Positions 1 through 7,994 of a stretch of 59,467 nucleotides of DNA are shown piece after piece. Numbering within the stretch: position 1 is the stretch's first letter; the number at the start of each line of letters is the position of its first letter. The stretch is from Actinomadura montaniterrae. GTDB lineage: Bacteria > Actinomycetota > Actinomycetes > Streptosporangiales > Streptosporangiaceae. The translations under genes and the position numbers were made by a program. The notes under the pieces were generated by a model. The model was not told where the DNA came from, ran no database searches, and saw only the letters and a list, made by a program, of their open reading frames with translations. Location: the NCBI RefSeq assembly GCF_008923365.1, contig NZ_WBMR01000038.1, positions 1 through 59,467 of the forward strand, in the 5' to 3' direction.

Positions 1-214
1 CGTCGCTGCAGAACCGGGACGCGCCGGGCGGCAGCGGGCCCGCGCAGTGCTGGCAGATCCCGGGCTCGGGTCCGCCGGCGGCCGTTTCGCCGGCCGCCTC
101 GGGGGCCGGGTCGTCGCCGCCCGCCGGGTCGTCGGGCAGCGGCCGCAGCGGCGCGGTCGCCAGGTCGAGGGCCTCGGTGCCGGCGGCCGGAGGGCCGTCT
201 TGATCGTCGCGCAC
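1..214 (-). CDS. Small zinc-ribbon-like protein, 3' end outside window
   Basis: Reading the minus strand, a GTG at 214 follows an AGGA ribosome site and an in-frame TAG stop nine bases upstream. It opens a frame that runs off the left edge. The first 50 residues are acidic and Ala/Gly/Pro-rich, so probably disordered. They lead into a Cys-x2-Cys knuckle followed about 12 residues later by another Cys (CQHC...FCSD), which looks like a treble-clef or zinc-ribbon metal site. The family is not recognisable from this fragment. The ORF on the opposite strand here has no ribosome site and is taken as a shadow. Confidence 0.55.
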   Translation of the reverse strand, partial: MRDDQDGPPAAGTEALDLATAPLRPLPDDPAGGDDPAPEAAGETAAGGPEPGICQHCAGPLPPGASRFCSD

Positions 215-354
215 GGCAGCATCCTAGTGAGATATGACAAATCCGCACGTGACCGAGCGAATCGGGCATCACTGTTCCGGCCGGGGCGGCGGGGTTGACC
301 TCAACATTGGTCGAGGTCCTAGCGTGCTGCGTGATCGACTCTGAGGGAGGAATC

Positions 355-1290
355 ATGCGGGTCGCGGGGTTCGGCGCGCCGGGCGGACCGGACGTGCTGA
401 GGACGATGGAGATCGCGACGCCGGAGGCGGGGCCCGGCGAGGTCCGGGTCCGCGTCCGCGCGGCGGGGGTGCAGCCGTTCGACCTGGCCGTCCGGGAGGG
501 GTGGACGCCGCCGGGGACGCCGGAGGGGTTCCCGCGCGTGCCGGGCAACGAGTTCGCGGGCACGGTCGACCAGGTCGGCGACGGGGTCACGGGGTTCCGG
601 CCGGGCGACGAGGTGATGGGCAACTGCCGGCTCAACGCCTACGCCGAGTACGTCGTCGTCCCGGCCGCGGCGGTGACCGCGAAGCCCGCGGGCATGCCGT
701 GGGAGGTGGCGGGCGGCTTCCCCGCGGCGGTGATGACGCCGCACATCGCGCTGGAGGAGATGAGCGTCGGCAGTGGCGACACCCTGCTCGTCCACGCGGC
801 GGCGGGCGGGGTCGGCGCGGTCGCCGTGCAGCTCGCGCGGATCGCCGGCGCGACCGTCGTCGGCACGGCGAGCGAGGCCAACCACGACTACCTGCGCTCG
901 CTCGGCGCGATCCCGGTCGCCTACGGCGACGGCCTGGAGGAGCGCGTCCGGGACGCGGCGCCCGGCGGGATCGACGCGGCGCTGGACGGGGCGGGCGGCG
1001 ACGCGCTGGAGGTGTCGCTGAAGCTCGTCCGGGACCGGAACCGGATCATCACGCTGGTCGAGCACGCGCGGGCCGCCGAGCTCGGCGTGCGCGTCACGCC
1101 GGACAAGCGGTCGTCGGCGCGGGTCGCCGAGGCCGCGCGGTTCTACGCGGAGGGACGGCTGAGCCTGCACGTCCGCGCGACGTTCCCCCTCGGCCGGGCG
1201 GCGGACGCGCACCGGGAGGTCGCGACCGGCCACGGGCGGGGCAAGGTCGTCCTCATGGTGCCGGACGAGGGCCGGGACGATGTGGCCTGA
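355..1290 (+). CDS. Zinc-independent MDR-family NADP-dependent oxidoreductase (quinone reductase-like)
   Basis: The 311-residue product is a medium-chain dehydrogenase/reductase. A GroES-like domain (about residues 27-110) precedes a Rossmann domain whose nucleotide-binding stretch AAAGGVGAVAVQLA lies near residues 148-161. The zinc-ligand pattern of alcohol dehydrogenases is absent, which points to the NADPH:quinone reductase branch. The ATG at 355 is chosen because a strong GAGGGAGG site lies just upstream; the longer frame starting at 295 has none. Its end overlaps the next gene by 11 bases, so the two are probably co-translated. The substrate cannot be deduced. Confidence 0.85.
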   Translation: MRVAGFGAPGGPDVLRTMEIATPEAGPGEVRVRVRAAGVQPFDLAVREGWTPPGTPEGFPRVPGNEFAGTVDQVGDGVTGFRPGDEVMGNCRLNAYAEYVVVPAAAVTAKPAGMPWEVAGGFPAAVMTPHIALEEMSVGSGDTLLVHAAAGGVGAVAVQLARIAGATVVGTASEANHDYLRSLGAIPVAYGDGLEERVRDAAPGGIDAALDGAGGDALEVSLKLVRDRNRIITLVEHARAAELGVRVTPDKRSSARVAEAARFYAEGRLSLHVRATFPLGRAADAHREVATGHGRGKVVLMVPDEGRDDVA

Positions 1291-1714
1291 GCACCTGGAC
1301 GTCGGGGCGGTGCGGTTCGCGAGACCGACGGCACGGTTCGAGGAGATCCTCGTCTTCTACCGGGACGTGCTGGGCCTGCCCGTGCTGGCCGAATGGCGGG
1401 ATCACGCGGGCTACGACGGCGTGGTGTTCGGGCTGCCGGGGACGCCCGTACACATGGAGATCACCCAGAGCGGCGCGCCGCCCCGGATCCCTGAGCCGCA
1501 CCCGGAGAACCAGCTCGTCCTCTACCTGCGGGGTCCCGAGGCGCGGGACGCGGCGGCGGCCCGCCTCGCCGGGCACGGGCACCGGCCGGTCGCGCCGGAG
1601 AACCCGTACTGGTCGAACCATGGGGCGGTGGTGTTCCAGGACCCGGACGGGTGGCAGATCGTCCTCGCGCCGTGGGTGTTCGGCGCGGAACCACCGCCGG
1701 ACGGGCCGCGCTAG
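1280..1714 (+). CDS. Single-domain VOC (glyoxalase/bleomycin resistance fold) protein
   Basis: This 144-residue protein has the start of a VOC module (RFARPTARFEEILVFYRDVL) and the closing strand pattern (VVFQDPDGWQIVLAP) typical of the vicinal oxygen chelate fold. Such proteins are lyases, isomerases, dioxygenases or drug-binding proteins, and the subfamily is not clear. The ATG lies inside the last codons of the upstream MDR reductase (11-base overlap), so translation is likely coupled. It ends four bases into the opposing membrane-protein gene, giving convergent transcription. Confidence 0.8.
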   Translation: MWPEHLDVGAVRFARPTARFEEILVFYRDVLGLPVLAEWRDHAGYDGVVFGLPGTPVHMEITQSGAPPRIPEPHPENQLVLYLRGPEARDAAAARLAGHGHRPVAPENPYWSNHGAVVFQDPDGWQIVLAPWVFGAEPPPDGPR

Positions 1715-2076
1715 TGGGTGGCGTACCAGGGCGCCGACAGCAGATGGACCACGGCTAGGACGCTCGCGCCGGCCACCATGCCGGGGACGCGGCGCAGGAC
1801 GCCGAGCGCCGCGTCCCCGGCCTGGATCACCCCCGCCACGACGAGGAGCGGCACGACGGCCGACGCGTCGGCGACGAGCAGCACCGCGACGACGGCGATG
1901 CTCAGCGGTATCGCGCGGATGGCGTAGACGCGGGCGTAGAAGTCGACGCCGGAGGTGACGGTCTCCCCCGAGGCCAGCATCAGGCCGGGGCGGGCGGCGC
2001 CCAGCACGCTGGAGGCGCCCGCCGCAAGGGCCGCGGCGGCGTTGGCCGCGATCAGCATCGTCTCGACGGCACTCAT
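1711..2076 (-). CDS. Small four-helix integral membrane protein (DUF4267/DUF4345-like)
   Basis: The 121-residue product has about four hydrophobic segments: residues 8-30, 52-70, 72-92 and 98-115. Its short polar stretch GVDFYARVYAIRAIPLS resembles the signature of small DUF4267/DUF4345-type membrane proteins; the assignment is tentative. It is transcribed alone toward the VOC gene. Its upstream region carries a perfect inverted repeat (2094-2108) inside a motif also found in front of the MarR gene at 4093, which suggests MarR-type control. Confidence 0.7.
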   Translation of the reverse strand: MSAVETMLIAANAAAALAAGASSVLGAARPGLMLASGETVTSGVDFYARVYAIRAIPLSIAVVAVLLVADASAVVPLLVVAGVIQAGDAALGVLRRVPGMVAGASVLAVVHLLSAPWYATH

Positions 2077-2093
2077 CTTTCACGCTCCAAATG

Positions 2094-2108
2094 ATTCAGA
2101 CTCTGAAT
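2094..2108. promoter_or_regulatory. Inverted repeat ATTCAG-ACT-CTGAAT upstream of the membrane protein gene
   Basis: Perfect 6-base arms are separated by 3 bases, 18 bases upstream of the start at 2076. The repeat lies within two direct copies of AATGATT (2090-2096 and 2106-2112). AATGATTCA recurs at 4064-4072, just before the MarR gene. This is probably an operator; the regulator is inferred only. Confidence 0.45.
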
Positions 2109-2159
2109 GATTGAGGATGAGTATCGTCGGCGCCGTGGGCGGCGTCAAGGCCCGCCGGG

Positions 2160-3035
2160 CTACGGCTTCGCGGCCTCGGAGCGGAAGAGAGCGGCGGCGA
2201 TCTGGACGAACGAGCGGATGAGCGGGCCGGGATCGTCCCCCGCCCACGCGACGACCAGCCGGCTCGGCGGCATGTCGGTCACCGGGACGGACGTGAGGCC
2301 CTCGGGCAGCGCGTCGGCGAGCGGGCCCAGCCCGATCGTCCCGCTCCACAGGACTGCTTGCAGGCACTCGTTAACGGTCCGCACCACGGGGCCGTCCGCC
2401 GGCGAGCCCGCCGCGGGACCCGTCCAGTAGGCGGACCAGATCGGGTCGGTCCCGTCCGGGAACCGGAACCACCGGCGGCCGGCGAGGTCGTCCAGGCGCA
2501 GGGCGCCGCGTCCCGCGAGCGGGTCGTCGGCGCGCAGGACGGCCCCGACGGGGTCGGCGCGCAGCTCGTGGACGGTGATGCCGGTGGTGTCGAAGGGCGT
2601 CCGGGTGAGTGCGACGTCGACGAGCCCGGCGCGCAGCCCGGTGGTCGGGTCGGTGAGGTCGGCCTCGCGGACGCGGACGTCGACGCCGGGATGGCGGCGG
2701 CGGAACGCGGCGGCGAGCCGCGTGCCCGCCTGCTGCGCGCTGTCGGCGAGCGTGCCGATCGTCAAGGCGGCGGCGCCGGACGCGGCGGTGACGCGGGCGC
2801 GCAGGTGATCGGCCTGCTCCAGCAGCAGGCGCGCCTCGTCGTAGAGGGCCGTCCCGGCGGCGGTCAGCGCGACCCCGGCGGGCGACCGGTCGAGCAGGAC
2901 GGCGCCGAGGTCGGTCTCCAGCCGCCGGATGGCGCGGCTCAGCGGCGGCTGCGTCATGTGCAGCCGCGCGGCGGCGCGCCCGAAGTGGCGTTCCTCGACG
3001 ACGGTCACGAAATAGCGCAGCGAGCGTAGGTCCAT
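2160..3035 (-). CDS. LysR-family transcriptional regulator
   Basis: The 291-residue LTTR has the N-terminal winged helix-turn-helix (MDLRSLRYFVTVVEERHFGRAA...QPPLSRAIRRLE, residues 1-60) and a periplasmic-binding-like effector domain from about residue 90. The start at 3035 is chosen because the LysR domain begins exactly there; the open frame extends far upstream without homology. It is divergent from the metallo-hydrolase at 3139 across a 103-base gap holding a perfect inverted repeat. By family habit it would regulate itself and that neighbour in response to a small ligand. Confidence 0.9.
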   Translation of the reverse strand: MDLRSLRYFVTVVEERHFGRAAARLHMTQPPLSRAIRRLETDLGAVLLDRSPAGVALTAAGTALYDEARLLLEQADHLRARVTAASGAAALTIGTLADSAQQAGTRLAAAFRRRHPGVDVRVREADLTDPTTGLRAGLVDVALTRTPFDTTGITVHELRADPVGAVLRADDPLAGRGALRLDDLAGRRWFRFPDGTDPIWSAYWTGPAAGSPADGPVVRTVNECLQAVLWSGTIGLGPLADALPEGLTSVPVTDMPPSRLVVAWAGDDPGPLIRSFVQIAAALFRSEAAKP

Positions 3036-3044
3036 CACCGGCGA

Positions 3045-3063
3045 CGATACCCGGACGGTATCG
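3045..3063. promoter_or_regulatory. LysR-type operator: CGATACC-N5-GGTATCG
   Basis: A perfect 7-base inverted repeat with a 5-base spacer sits 10 bases upstream of the LysR start and 76 bases upstream of the metallo-hydrolase start. It contains the ATAC-N7-GTAT (T-N11-A type) geometry expected of LysR boxes. Confidence 0.6.
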
Positions 3064-3138
3064 GGCGGACGGAACCGGTGTTGGACGCCCGCGGCGCCCC
3101 GGCGATGCACTGGAACCCCTGACGAAGGAGTTGTCGCC

Positions 3139-4068
3139 ATGACTGAATCGCTGGAGCACACGGGCCCCGACCCGATCGTGGACGTCACCGGGGCGCGGGA
3201 GGTCGCCGACGACCTCGTGGTGATCCCGAACCACGGCGTGCAGCTGGTCCCGAACGTCGGCGTGATCGGCGGCGCGCATTCCGTGCTGGTCGTCGAGACG
3301 GGCATGGGCCCGCGGAACGCCGAGGCCGTGTTGAAGTTCGCCGACGAGTACGCCAAGGGCCGCCGGCTGTACCTGACCACGACGCATTTCCATCCCGAGC
3401 ACGCGTTCGGCGCGCAGACGTTCGCCGGAGAGGCGACGTACCTGGTCAACGGCGCGCAGGCGGAGGACCTCGCCGCCAAGGGCGACGGCTACCTCCACAT
3501 GTTCCGGGGACTCGGCGCATCGGTGGCCCGGCAGCTCGAAGGCGTCGAACTGCGCGCGCCCGATGTCGTCTACGGCGAGGCGCACGACCTCGATCTGGGC
3601 GGACGGGTCGTGCGGCTGCGCGCGACGGGCCGCGCGCACAGCCGGGGCGACCAGGTCGTGACCGTCCCGGACGCGGGCGTGATGTTCACCGGCGACCTCG
3701 CCGAGACCGGCCAGTTCGCGATCTTCCCGTGGTTCCCGCCGCACGACACCGACGTCTCCGGGACGCGCTGGATCGCGGTGATGCGGCGGCTCGCGGCCGA
3801 GGCGCCGCGCGTGGTGGTGCCGGGGCACGGGGACATCGGCGGCCCGGGGCTGCTCGCCGACGTCCGCGACTACCTGGAGCTGCTGCGCGACGAGACCTGG
3901 GCCCGCCGGGACTCCGCCGCGAGCGAGGAGACGATCGTGGAGGAGGTCCGGGCGCTGATGATCGAGCGGCACCCCGAGTGGGCGGGACGGGAGTGGATCG
4001 AGCGGGGCGTCGGCTGCCTCTGCGCCGAGCACCCCGACCACGACCCCGACGGTTCACACGCGGAATGA
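3139..4068 (+). CDS. MBL-fold metallo-hydrolase
   Basis: The 309-residue protein has a metallo-beta-lactamase fold. The metal motif reads THFHPEH (H83, H85, E87, H88), the family HxHxDH box with Glu in place of Asp. Later motifs include MFTGDLAETG and VVVPGHGDIGG. Members hydrolyse diverse esters, lactones or thioesters; the substrate is unknown. A GAAGGAG site lies upstream of the ATG. It is divergent from the LysR gene and likely its target. The MarR gene begins 24 bases after its stop. Confidence 0.85.
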   Translation: MTESLEHTGPDPIVDVTGAREVADDLVVIPNHGVQLVPNVGVIGGAHSVLVVETGMGPRNAEAVLKFADEYAKGRRLYLTTTHFHPEHAFGAQTFAGEATYLVNGAQAEDLAAKGDGYLHMFRGLGASVARQLEGVELRAPDVVYGEAHDLDLGGRVVRLRATGRAHSRGDQVVTVPDAGVMFTGDLAETGQFAIFPWFPPHDTDVSGTRWIAVMRRLAAEAPRVVVPGHGDIGGPGLLADVRDYLELLRDETWARRDSAASEETIVEEVRALMIERHPEWAGREWIERGVGCLCAEHPDHDPDGSHAE

Positions 4069-4092
4069 TTCAAGCCGAGTAACATCGGCGCC

Positions 4093-4536
4093 ATGAGCGA
4101 TGCCGGCGGCCTGCCCGCGACGGTGGCGTTCCGGCTCGGGACGCTCGGCGCGATCTACGGCGACCGGCTCGCCGCGAAGATCGCCGTCCACGACCTGAAG
4201 CTCAAGCACGCCGGGCTGATGACGGCGCTGGAGGCGGGCGTCGCCGCGTCCCAGCAGGACCTCGCCGCGCGGATGGGCGTCGCGCCGAGCCTGGTCGTCG
4301 CGCTGGCCGACCACCTGGTGAGGCTCGGCGCGATCGAGCGGCGCCGCGACCCGGCCGACAGGCGGCGCCAAGTCCTCACGCTGACCGGCCACGGCCGCGA
4401 GCTACTGCGCCGGTGCGCGGAGGCGGCGCGGGAGGTCGACGAGGAGATCTCCGCGCCCCTCGGCGCGGACCAGCGCGCCGCCCTGCACGATGCGCTCGGC
4501 GCGATCGCCGAGCGCGCGGGCCTGCCGACCTCCTAA
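4093..4536 (+). CDS. MarR-family transcriptional regulator
   Basis: The 147-residue winged-helix protein has the MarR layout: an N-terminal dimerisation helix, a recognition region around AARMGVAPSLVVALADHLVRLGAIERRRDPADRRRQVLTLT (about residues 57-98), and C-terminal helices. The wing motif DPADRRRQ is characteristic. The gene follows the metallo-hydrolase and may be cotranscribed. AATGATTCA 20 bases before its ATG also occurs before the membrane-protein gene at 2076, suggesting shared autoregulation. Its 3' end lies in a 23-base tandem duplication. Confidence 0.88.
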   Translation: MSDAGGLPATVAFRLGTLGAIYGDRLAAKIAVHDLKLKHAGLMTALEAGVAASQQDLAARMGVAPSLVVALADHLVRLGAIERRRDPADRRRQVLTLTGHGRELLRRCAEAAREVDEEISAPLGADQRAALHDALGAIAERAGLPTS

Positions 4537-4561
4537 GAGCGGGCCTGCCGACGTCCTGAGG
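4516..4561. repeat. 23-bp imperfect tandem duplication at the MarR gene end
   Basis: GCGGGCCTGCCGAC followed by a near-identical 9-base tail occurs at 4516-4538 and again at 4539-4561, with three differences. The first copy contains the MarR stop codon (TAA at 4534-4536), so the second copy is untranslated. Confidence 0.7.
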
Positions 4562-4646
4562 AAGGGCCCCGCACCGCGTGAGGGTGGGTGCGGCGGAGCC
4601 ACCTTGACGGCACCGGAGCCGCCCGGCCGCGCCTAGCCTCGAAGGC

Positions 4647-5504
4647 ATGGACAGGGAGAACGCGCTCGGCGAGTTCCTGCGGGCACGGCGCGGGCTCGTC
4701 CCGCCGGAGGACGCGGGGATCGAGCCCGGGCCGCGGCGGCGGGTCGCCGGGCTGCGGCGCGAGGAGGTCGCGCGGCTCGCCGGGGTCAGCGCCGACTACT
4801 ACGTGCGGCTGGAGCAGGGCCGCGAGCGGAACCCGTCGGCGCAGGTCGTCGACGCGCTGGCGCGCGCGCTGAACCTCGAGGAGGACGCGGTCGCGCACCT
4901 GCACAAGCTCGCGGGCCCCCGGACCAGGGGACGCCGCGCGCCGCGCAGGGAACGGGTCAGCCCGAACCTGATGCAGATGCTGCACGCCTGGCCGAACACC
5001 CCGGCGGTCGTGCTCGGCCGCACGCTCGCCGTCCTCGCCTGCAACCCGCTCGGCAAGGCCCTGTTCGACGGCCACGCCTACAGCGGCGACCTCGTCCGGC
5101 TGGTGTTCCTCGACCCGGACGCGCGCGACTTCTACCCCGACTGGGACCGCGTCGCGGTCAACACCGTCGCCGGGCTGCGGGCGTCCGCCGGGCTCGACCC
5201 GGACGACCCGACGCTGGTCGAGACGGTCGGCGAGCTGTCGGTGAAGAGCGCCGAGTTCCGCCGGCTGTGGGCCCGCCACGACATCCGCCAGAAGACGCAC
5301 GAGACGAAACGCTTCCAGCATCCGCTCGTCGGCGAGCTGACGCTGACCTACGAGTCGCTGACCGTGAACAGCGCCCCGGGGCAGCAGCTGGTCGTCTACC
5401 AGGCCGCCCCGGGCAGCGCGTCCGAGGAGGCGCTCGCCCTGCTCGGCAGCCTCACCGCGGGCGACGCGCCGGAAGCCACGCCAACGAAGGAAAGACAGCA
5501 ATGA
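4647..5504 (+). CDS. MmyB-like helix-turn-helix transcriptional regulator
   Basis: The 285-residue protein starts with an XRE helix-turn-helix (residues about 20-70, motif RRRVAGLRREEVARLAGVSADYYVRLEQG shortened here to its core RREEVARLAGVSADYY). The C-terminal PAS-like MmyB ligand domain shows YPDWDRVAVNTVAGLR and the final LVVYQAAPGSASEEAL pattern. These regulators commonly sit beside and control a single SDR gene. Here the stop codon overlaps the ATG of an SDR (ATGA at 5501-5504), so the two are an operon. Confidence 0.9.
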   Translation: MDRENALGEFLRARRGLVPPEDAGIEPGPRRRVAGLRREEVARLAGVSADYYVRLEQGRERNPSAQVVDALARALNLEEDAVAHLHKLAGPRTRGRRAPRRERVSPNLMQMLHAWPNTPAVVLGRTLAVLACNPLGKALFDGHAYSGDLVRLVFLDPDARDFYPDWDRVAVNTVAGLRASAGLDPDDPTLVETVGELSVKSAEFRRLWARHDIRQKTHETKRFQHPLVGELTLTYESLTVNSAPGQQLVVYQAAPGSASEEALALLGSLTAGDAPEATPTKERQQ

Positions 5505-6337
5505 CCGTCTGGTTCATCACCGGCTGCTCGACCGGGCTCGGACGGGCCCTCGCCGAGGCCGTCCTGGAACGCGGCGACAGCGCCGCCGTCACCGCCCGCG
5601 ACCCGCGGGCCGTGGCCGACATCGTCGGCGAGCACGGTGACCGCGCGCTCGCGCTCCCGCTCGACGTCACCGACAAGGAGCAGGTCGCCGCCGCCGTCAA
5701 GCGCGCCGAGGACGCGTTCGGCCGCATCGACGTGCTGGTCAACAACGCCGGGTACGGCTACCTCGCCGCCGTCGAGGAGGGCGAGGACGCCGAGGTCCGC
5801 GCGCTGTTCGACACGAACGTCTTCGGGCTCGCGGACGTCACCAAGGCCGTCCTGCCCGGGATGCGCGCGCGCCGCTCCGGCCACGTCGTCAACGTCTCGT
5901 CGCTCGGCGGCCTCGCCGCGTTCGGCGCGACCGGCTACTACCACGCGACGAAGTTCGCGGTCGAAGGGCTCTCGGAGTCCCTCGCCGCCGAGGTCGGGCC
6001 CCTCGGCATCCACGTCACGATCGTCGAACCCGGAGCCTTCCGGACGAACTGGTCGGGGCCGTCGATGCGGCAGTCCCCCGTCTCGATCGACGACTACGCC
6101 GCCACCGCCGGGACCCGCCGGACGTCCACCCTCGCGACCTACGGCAGCCAGCCGGGCGACCCGGCGCGCGCCGCGCAGGCGATCATCACCGCCGTCGAGG
6201 CGGACGAGCCGCCGCTGCGGCTGCTCCTCGGCCAGGTCGCGTTCGACGTCGCCAACGCGCGGCTCGACCGGCTCCGCACCGAGTTCGCCGGCTGGCGCGA
6301 CGTCACCCTCAGCGCGGACTACCCGGCGACCGCCTGA
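5501..6337 (+). CDS. SDR-family NAD(P)-dependent oxidoreductase
   Basis: The 278-residue classical short-chain dehydrogenase has the cofactor motif TGCSTGLG (residues 7-14), NNAG, a catalytic Ser (NVSSLGG) and YxxxK as YHATK. The C-terminus resembles the group often annotated as oxidoreductase/short-chain dehydrogenase next to MmyB regulators. It is translationally coupled to the upstream regulator by a 4-base overlap with a GAAGGAAAG site inside that gene. Its last 29 bases overlap the 3' end of the convergent acyl-CoA ligase. Confidence 0.9.
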   Translation: MTVWFITGCSTGLGRALAEAVLERGDSAAVTARDPRAVADIVGEHGDRALALPLDVTDKEQVAAAVKRAEDAFGRIDVLVNNAGYGYLAAVEEGEDAEVRALFDTNVFGLADVTKAVLPGMRARRSGHVVNVSSLGGLAAFGATGYYHATKFAVEGLSESLAAEVGPLGIHVTIVEPGAFRTNWSGPSMRQSPVSIDDYAATAGTRRTSTLATYGSQPGDPARAAQAIITAVEADEPPLRLLLGQVAFDVANARLDRLRTEFAGWRDVTLSADYPATA

Positions 6338-7919
6338 CGTAGCCGCCGCCGCGGCGCTCGTAGACGGGCTCGGCGGTGTTCCACGCCTCGTCCCGCAGCG
6401 GCCGCTTGATCACCTTGTTCGTCGGGGTACGCGGAAGCTCCGCGACTATCCGGACGTAGCGCGGCGCCCACTTCGTCCCGAGGTCGGGCTGGGCGGCCAG
6501 GAACGCGGCGAAGGCGGCGGGGTCGAACGCGCGCCCCGGCGCCATCGCGACCGCCGCCATCACCTGGTCGCCCACGTGCTCGTCCGGCACCGCGTAGACG
6601 GCGACGTCGGCGAACGCGTCGAACCGCGCGAGCAGCCGCTCGACCGGCGCGGCGGCGAAGTTCTCGCCGTCCACCCGCAGCCAGTCGCTGTCGCGGCCGG
6701 CGAAGTACCAGTAGCCGTCGGCGTCGCGGTAGGCGAGGTCGCCCGACCACGTCCAGCCGTTGCGGACGCGCTTCGCCGTCGCCTCGGGGTTGTTGTAGTA
6801 GCCCTCGAACTTGGCGGCGCCCTTCATGTCGACGATCTCACCGATCGCCTCGTCGGCGTTCAGCAGCTCGCCGTGCGGGCCGAACTTCGCGGGCGGGCAT
6901 TCGCGCAGCGTGTCCGGGTCCATCACGACGGTGCCCGCCTCCGCGACGCCCAGCGAGCCGGGCGGCGTGCCCGGGACGCGGGTGAGCCGGATCTCGCCCT
7001 CGCTCGACCCGTACGAGTCGATGACGGTGCAGCCGAAGCGGCGCGCGAACTCCTCGATGTCGCGCTGCGCCGCCTCGTTGCCGAACGCGATCCGCAGCGG
7101 GTTGTCGGCGTCGTCCGGCTTCTCGGGGACGGCGAGGATGTAGTTCAGCGGCTTGCCGACGTAGTTGAAGAACGTGACGCCGTAGCGGCGGACGTCCGGC
7201 AGGAACCCCGACGCGGAGAACCGGCGGCGCAGCGCCACGCATCCGCCGGTCGCGACCGCCGGGGCGATCCCGGCCATCAGCGCGTTGGAGTGGAACATCG
7301 GCATCACGACGTAGAACACGTCGTCGCGGGTGAGCCTCCGCCGGTCGCGCTGCTGCACCGCGATCCGGCCGAGCCGGCCCTGCGTGCAGACGACCGCCTT
7401 CGGCGCGGACGTCGTCCCGGACGTGAACACCAGCGAGAAGATCGTCTCCGGGGCGACGGGCCCGACCGCGCCGGGCCGGGCGGCGGCGAGCGCCTCACCG
7501 TATTCGGCGGAGTCCACGGTCAGCACCGGGACGTCCGGGACGAGTCCCTCGACCAGCGGCGCCCGGGACGTCTCGGTGACCAGCAGCGCGCAGTCGGTGT
7601 GCGTGATGTCGCGGGCCAGCTCGGCGCCGCGCCGCGTCGGGTTCAGCTCCACCACCGGAATGCCCGCGAGGGCCATGCCGAGCAGCCAGAACAGGTGCTC
7701 CGGGCCGTTCTCCAGGAACAGCCCGACATGCCAGGGCCCGGGCCTCCGCGCGTCGAGGGCGAGCCCGGCGCGCAGCCGCGCCTCCGCGACGACCTCGCGC
7801 CACGTCCACGAGCGGTCCTCGAACCACAGGCCGGTCCGGTCGTCGTCCGCGCGCGCGGCGACCAGCTCCGCGAACGTGACCTCCTCGGGCGGCCGGTCGT
7901 CCCCCAGCACCTCTGCCAT
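6309..7919 (-). CDS. AMP-dependent acyl-CoA synthetase (fatty-acid/steroid side-chain ligase type)
   Basis: The 536-residue ANL-superfamily ligase activates a carboxylate to its acyl-CoA through an acyl-adenylate. The P-loop-like motif FTSGTTSAPKAV, the YGSSEGEIRL adenylate motif, the WTWSGDLAYRD hinge segment and a C-terminal lysine region (TPTNKVIKRPLR) are present. The start at 7919 has GGGAGGGATCG in front. It is the last gene of a six-gene minus-strand operon led by the HsaC-like dioxygenase. FadD17/FadD19-like roles in steroid or long-chain acid activation fit that context, but the substrate is inferred. Confidence 0.9.
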   Translation of the reverse strand: MAEVLGDDRPPEEVTFAELVAARADDDRTGLWFEDRSWTWREVVAEARLRAGLALDARRPGPWHVGLFLENGPEHLFWLLGMALAGIPVVELNPTRRGAELARDITHTDCALLVTETSRAPLVEGLVPDVPVLTVDSAEYGEALAAARPGAVGPVAPETIFSLVFTSGTTSAPKAVVCTQGRLGRIAVQQRDRRRLTRDDVFYVVMPMFHSNALMAGIAPAVATGGCVALRRRFSASGFLPDVRRYGVTFFNYVGKPLNYILAVPEKPDDADNPLRIAFGNEAAQRDIEEFARRFGCTVIDSYGSSEGEIRLTRVPGTPPGSLGVAEAGTVVMDPDTLRECPPAKFGPHGELLNADEAIGEIVDMKGAAKFEGYYNNPEATAKRVRNGWTWSGDLAYRDADGYWYFAGRDSDWLRVDGENFAAAPVERLLARFDAFADVAVYAVPDEHVGDQVMAAVAMAPGRAFDPAAFAAFLAAQPDLGTKWAPRYVRIVAELPRTPTNKVIKRPLRDEAWNTAEPVYERRGGGYVRRSPGSPR

Positions 7920-7994
7920 CGATCCCTCCCAGCACCCAACCTCGACCAACGCCCGCCCCGGCCACGCCCCGCGTCCCACTCACCGGGACCCGGG

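Noticed and set aside
47..298. 83-residue plus-strand frame at the left edge
   Set aside because: No ribosome site and Arg/Gly-rich composition. The minus frame here has a ribosome site and a Cys knuckle.
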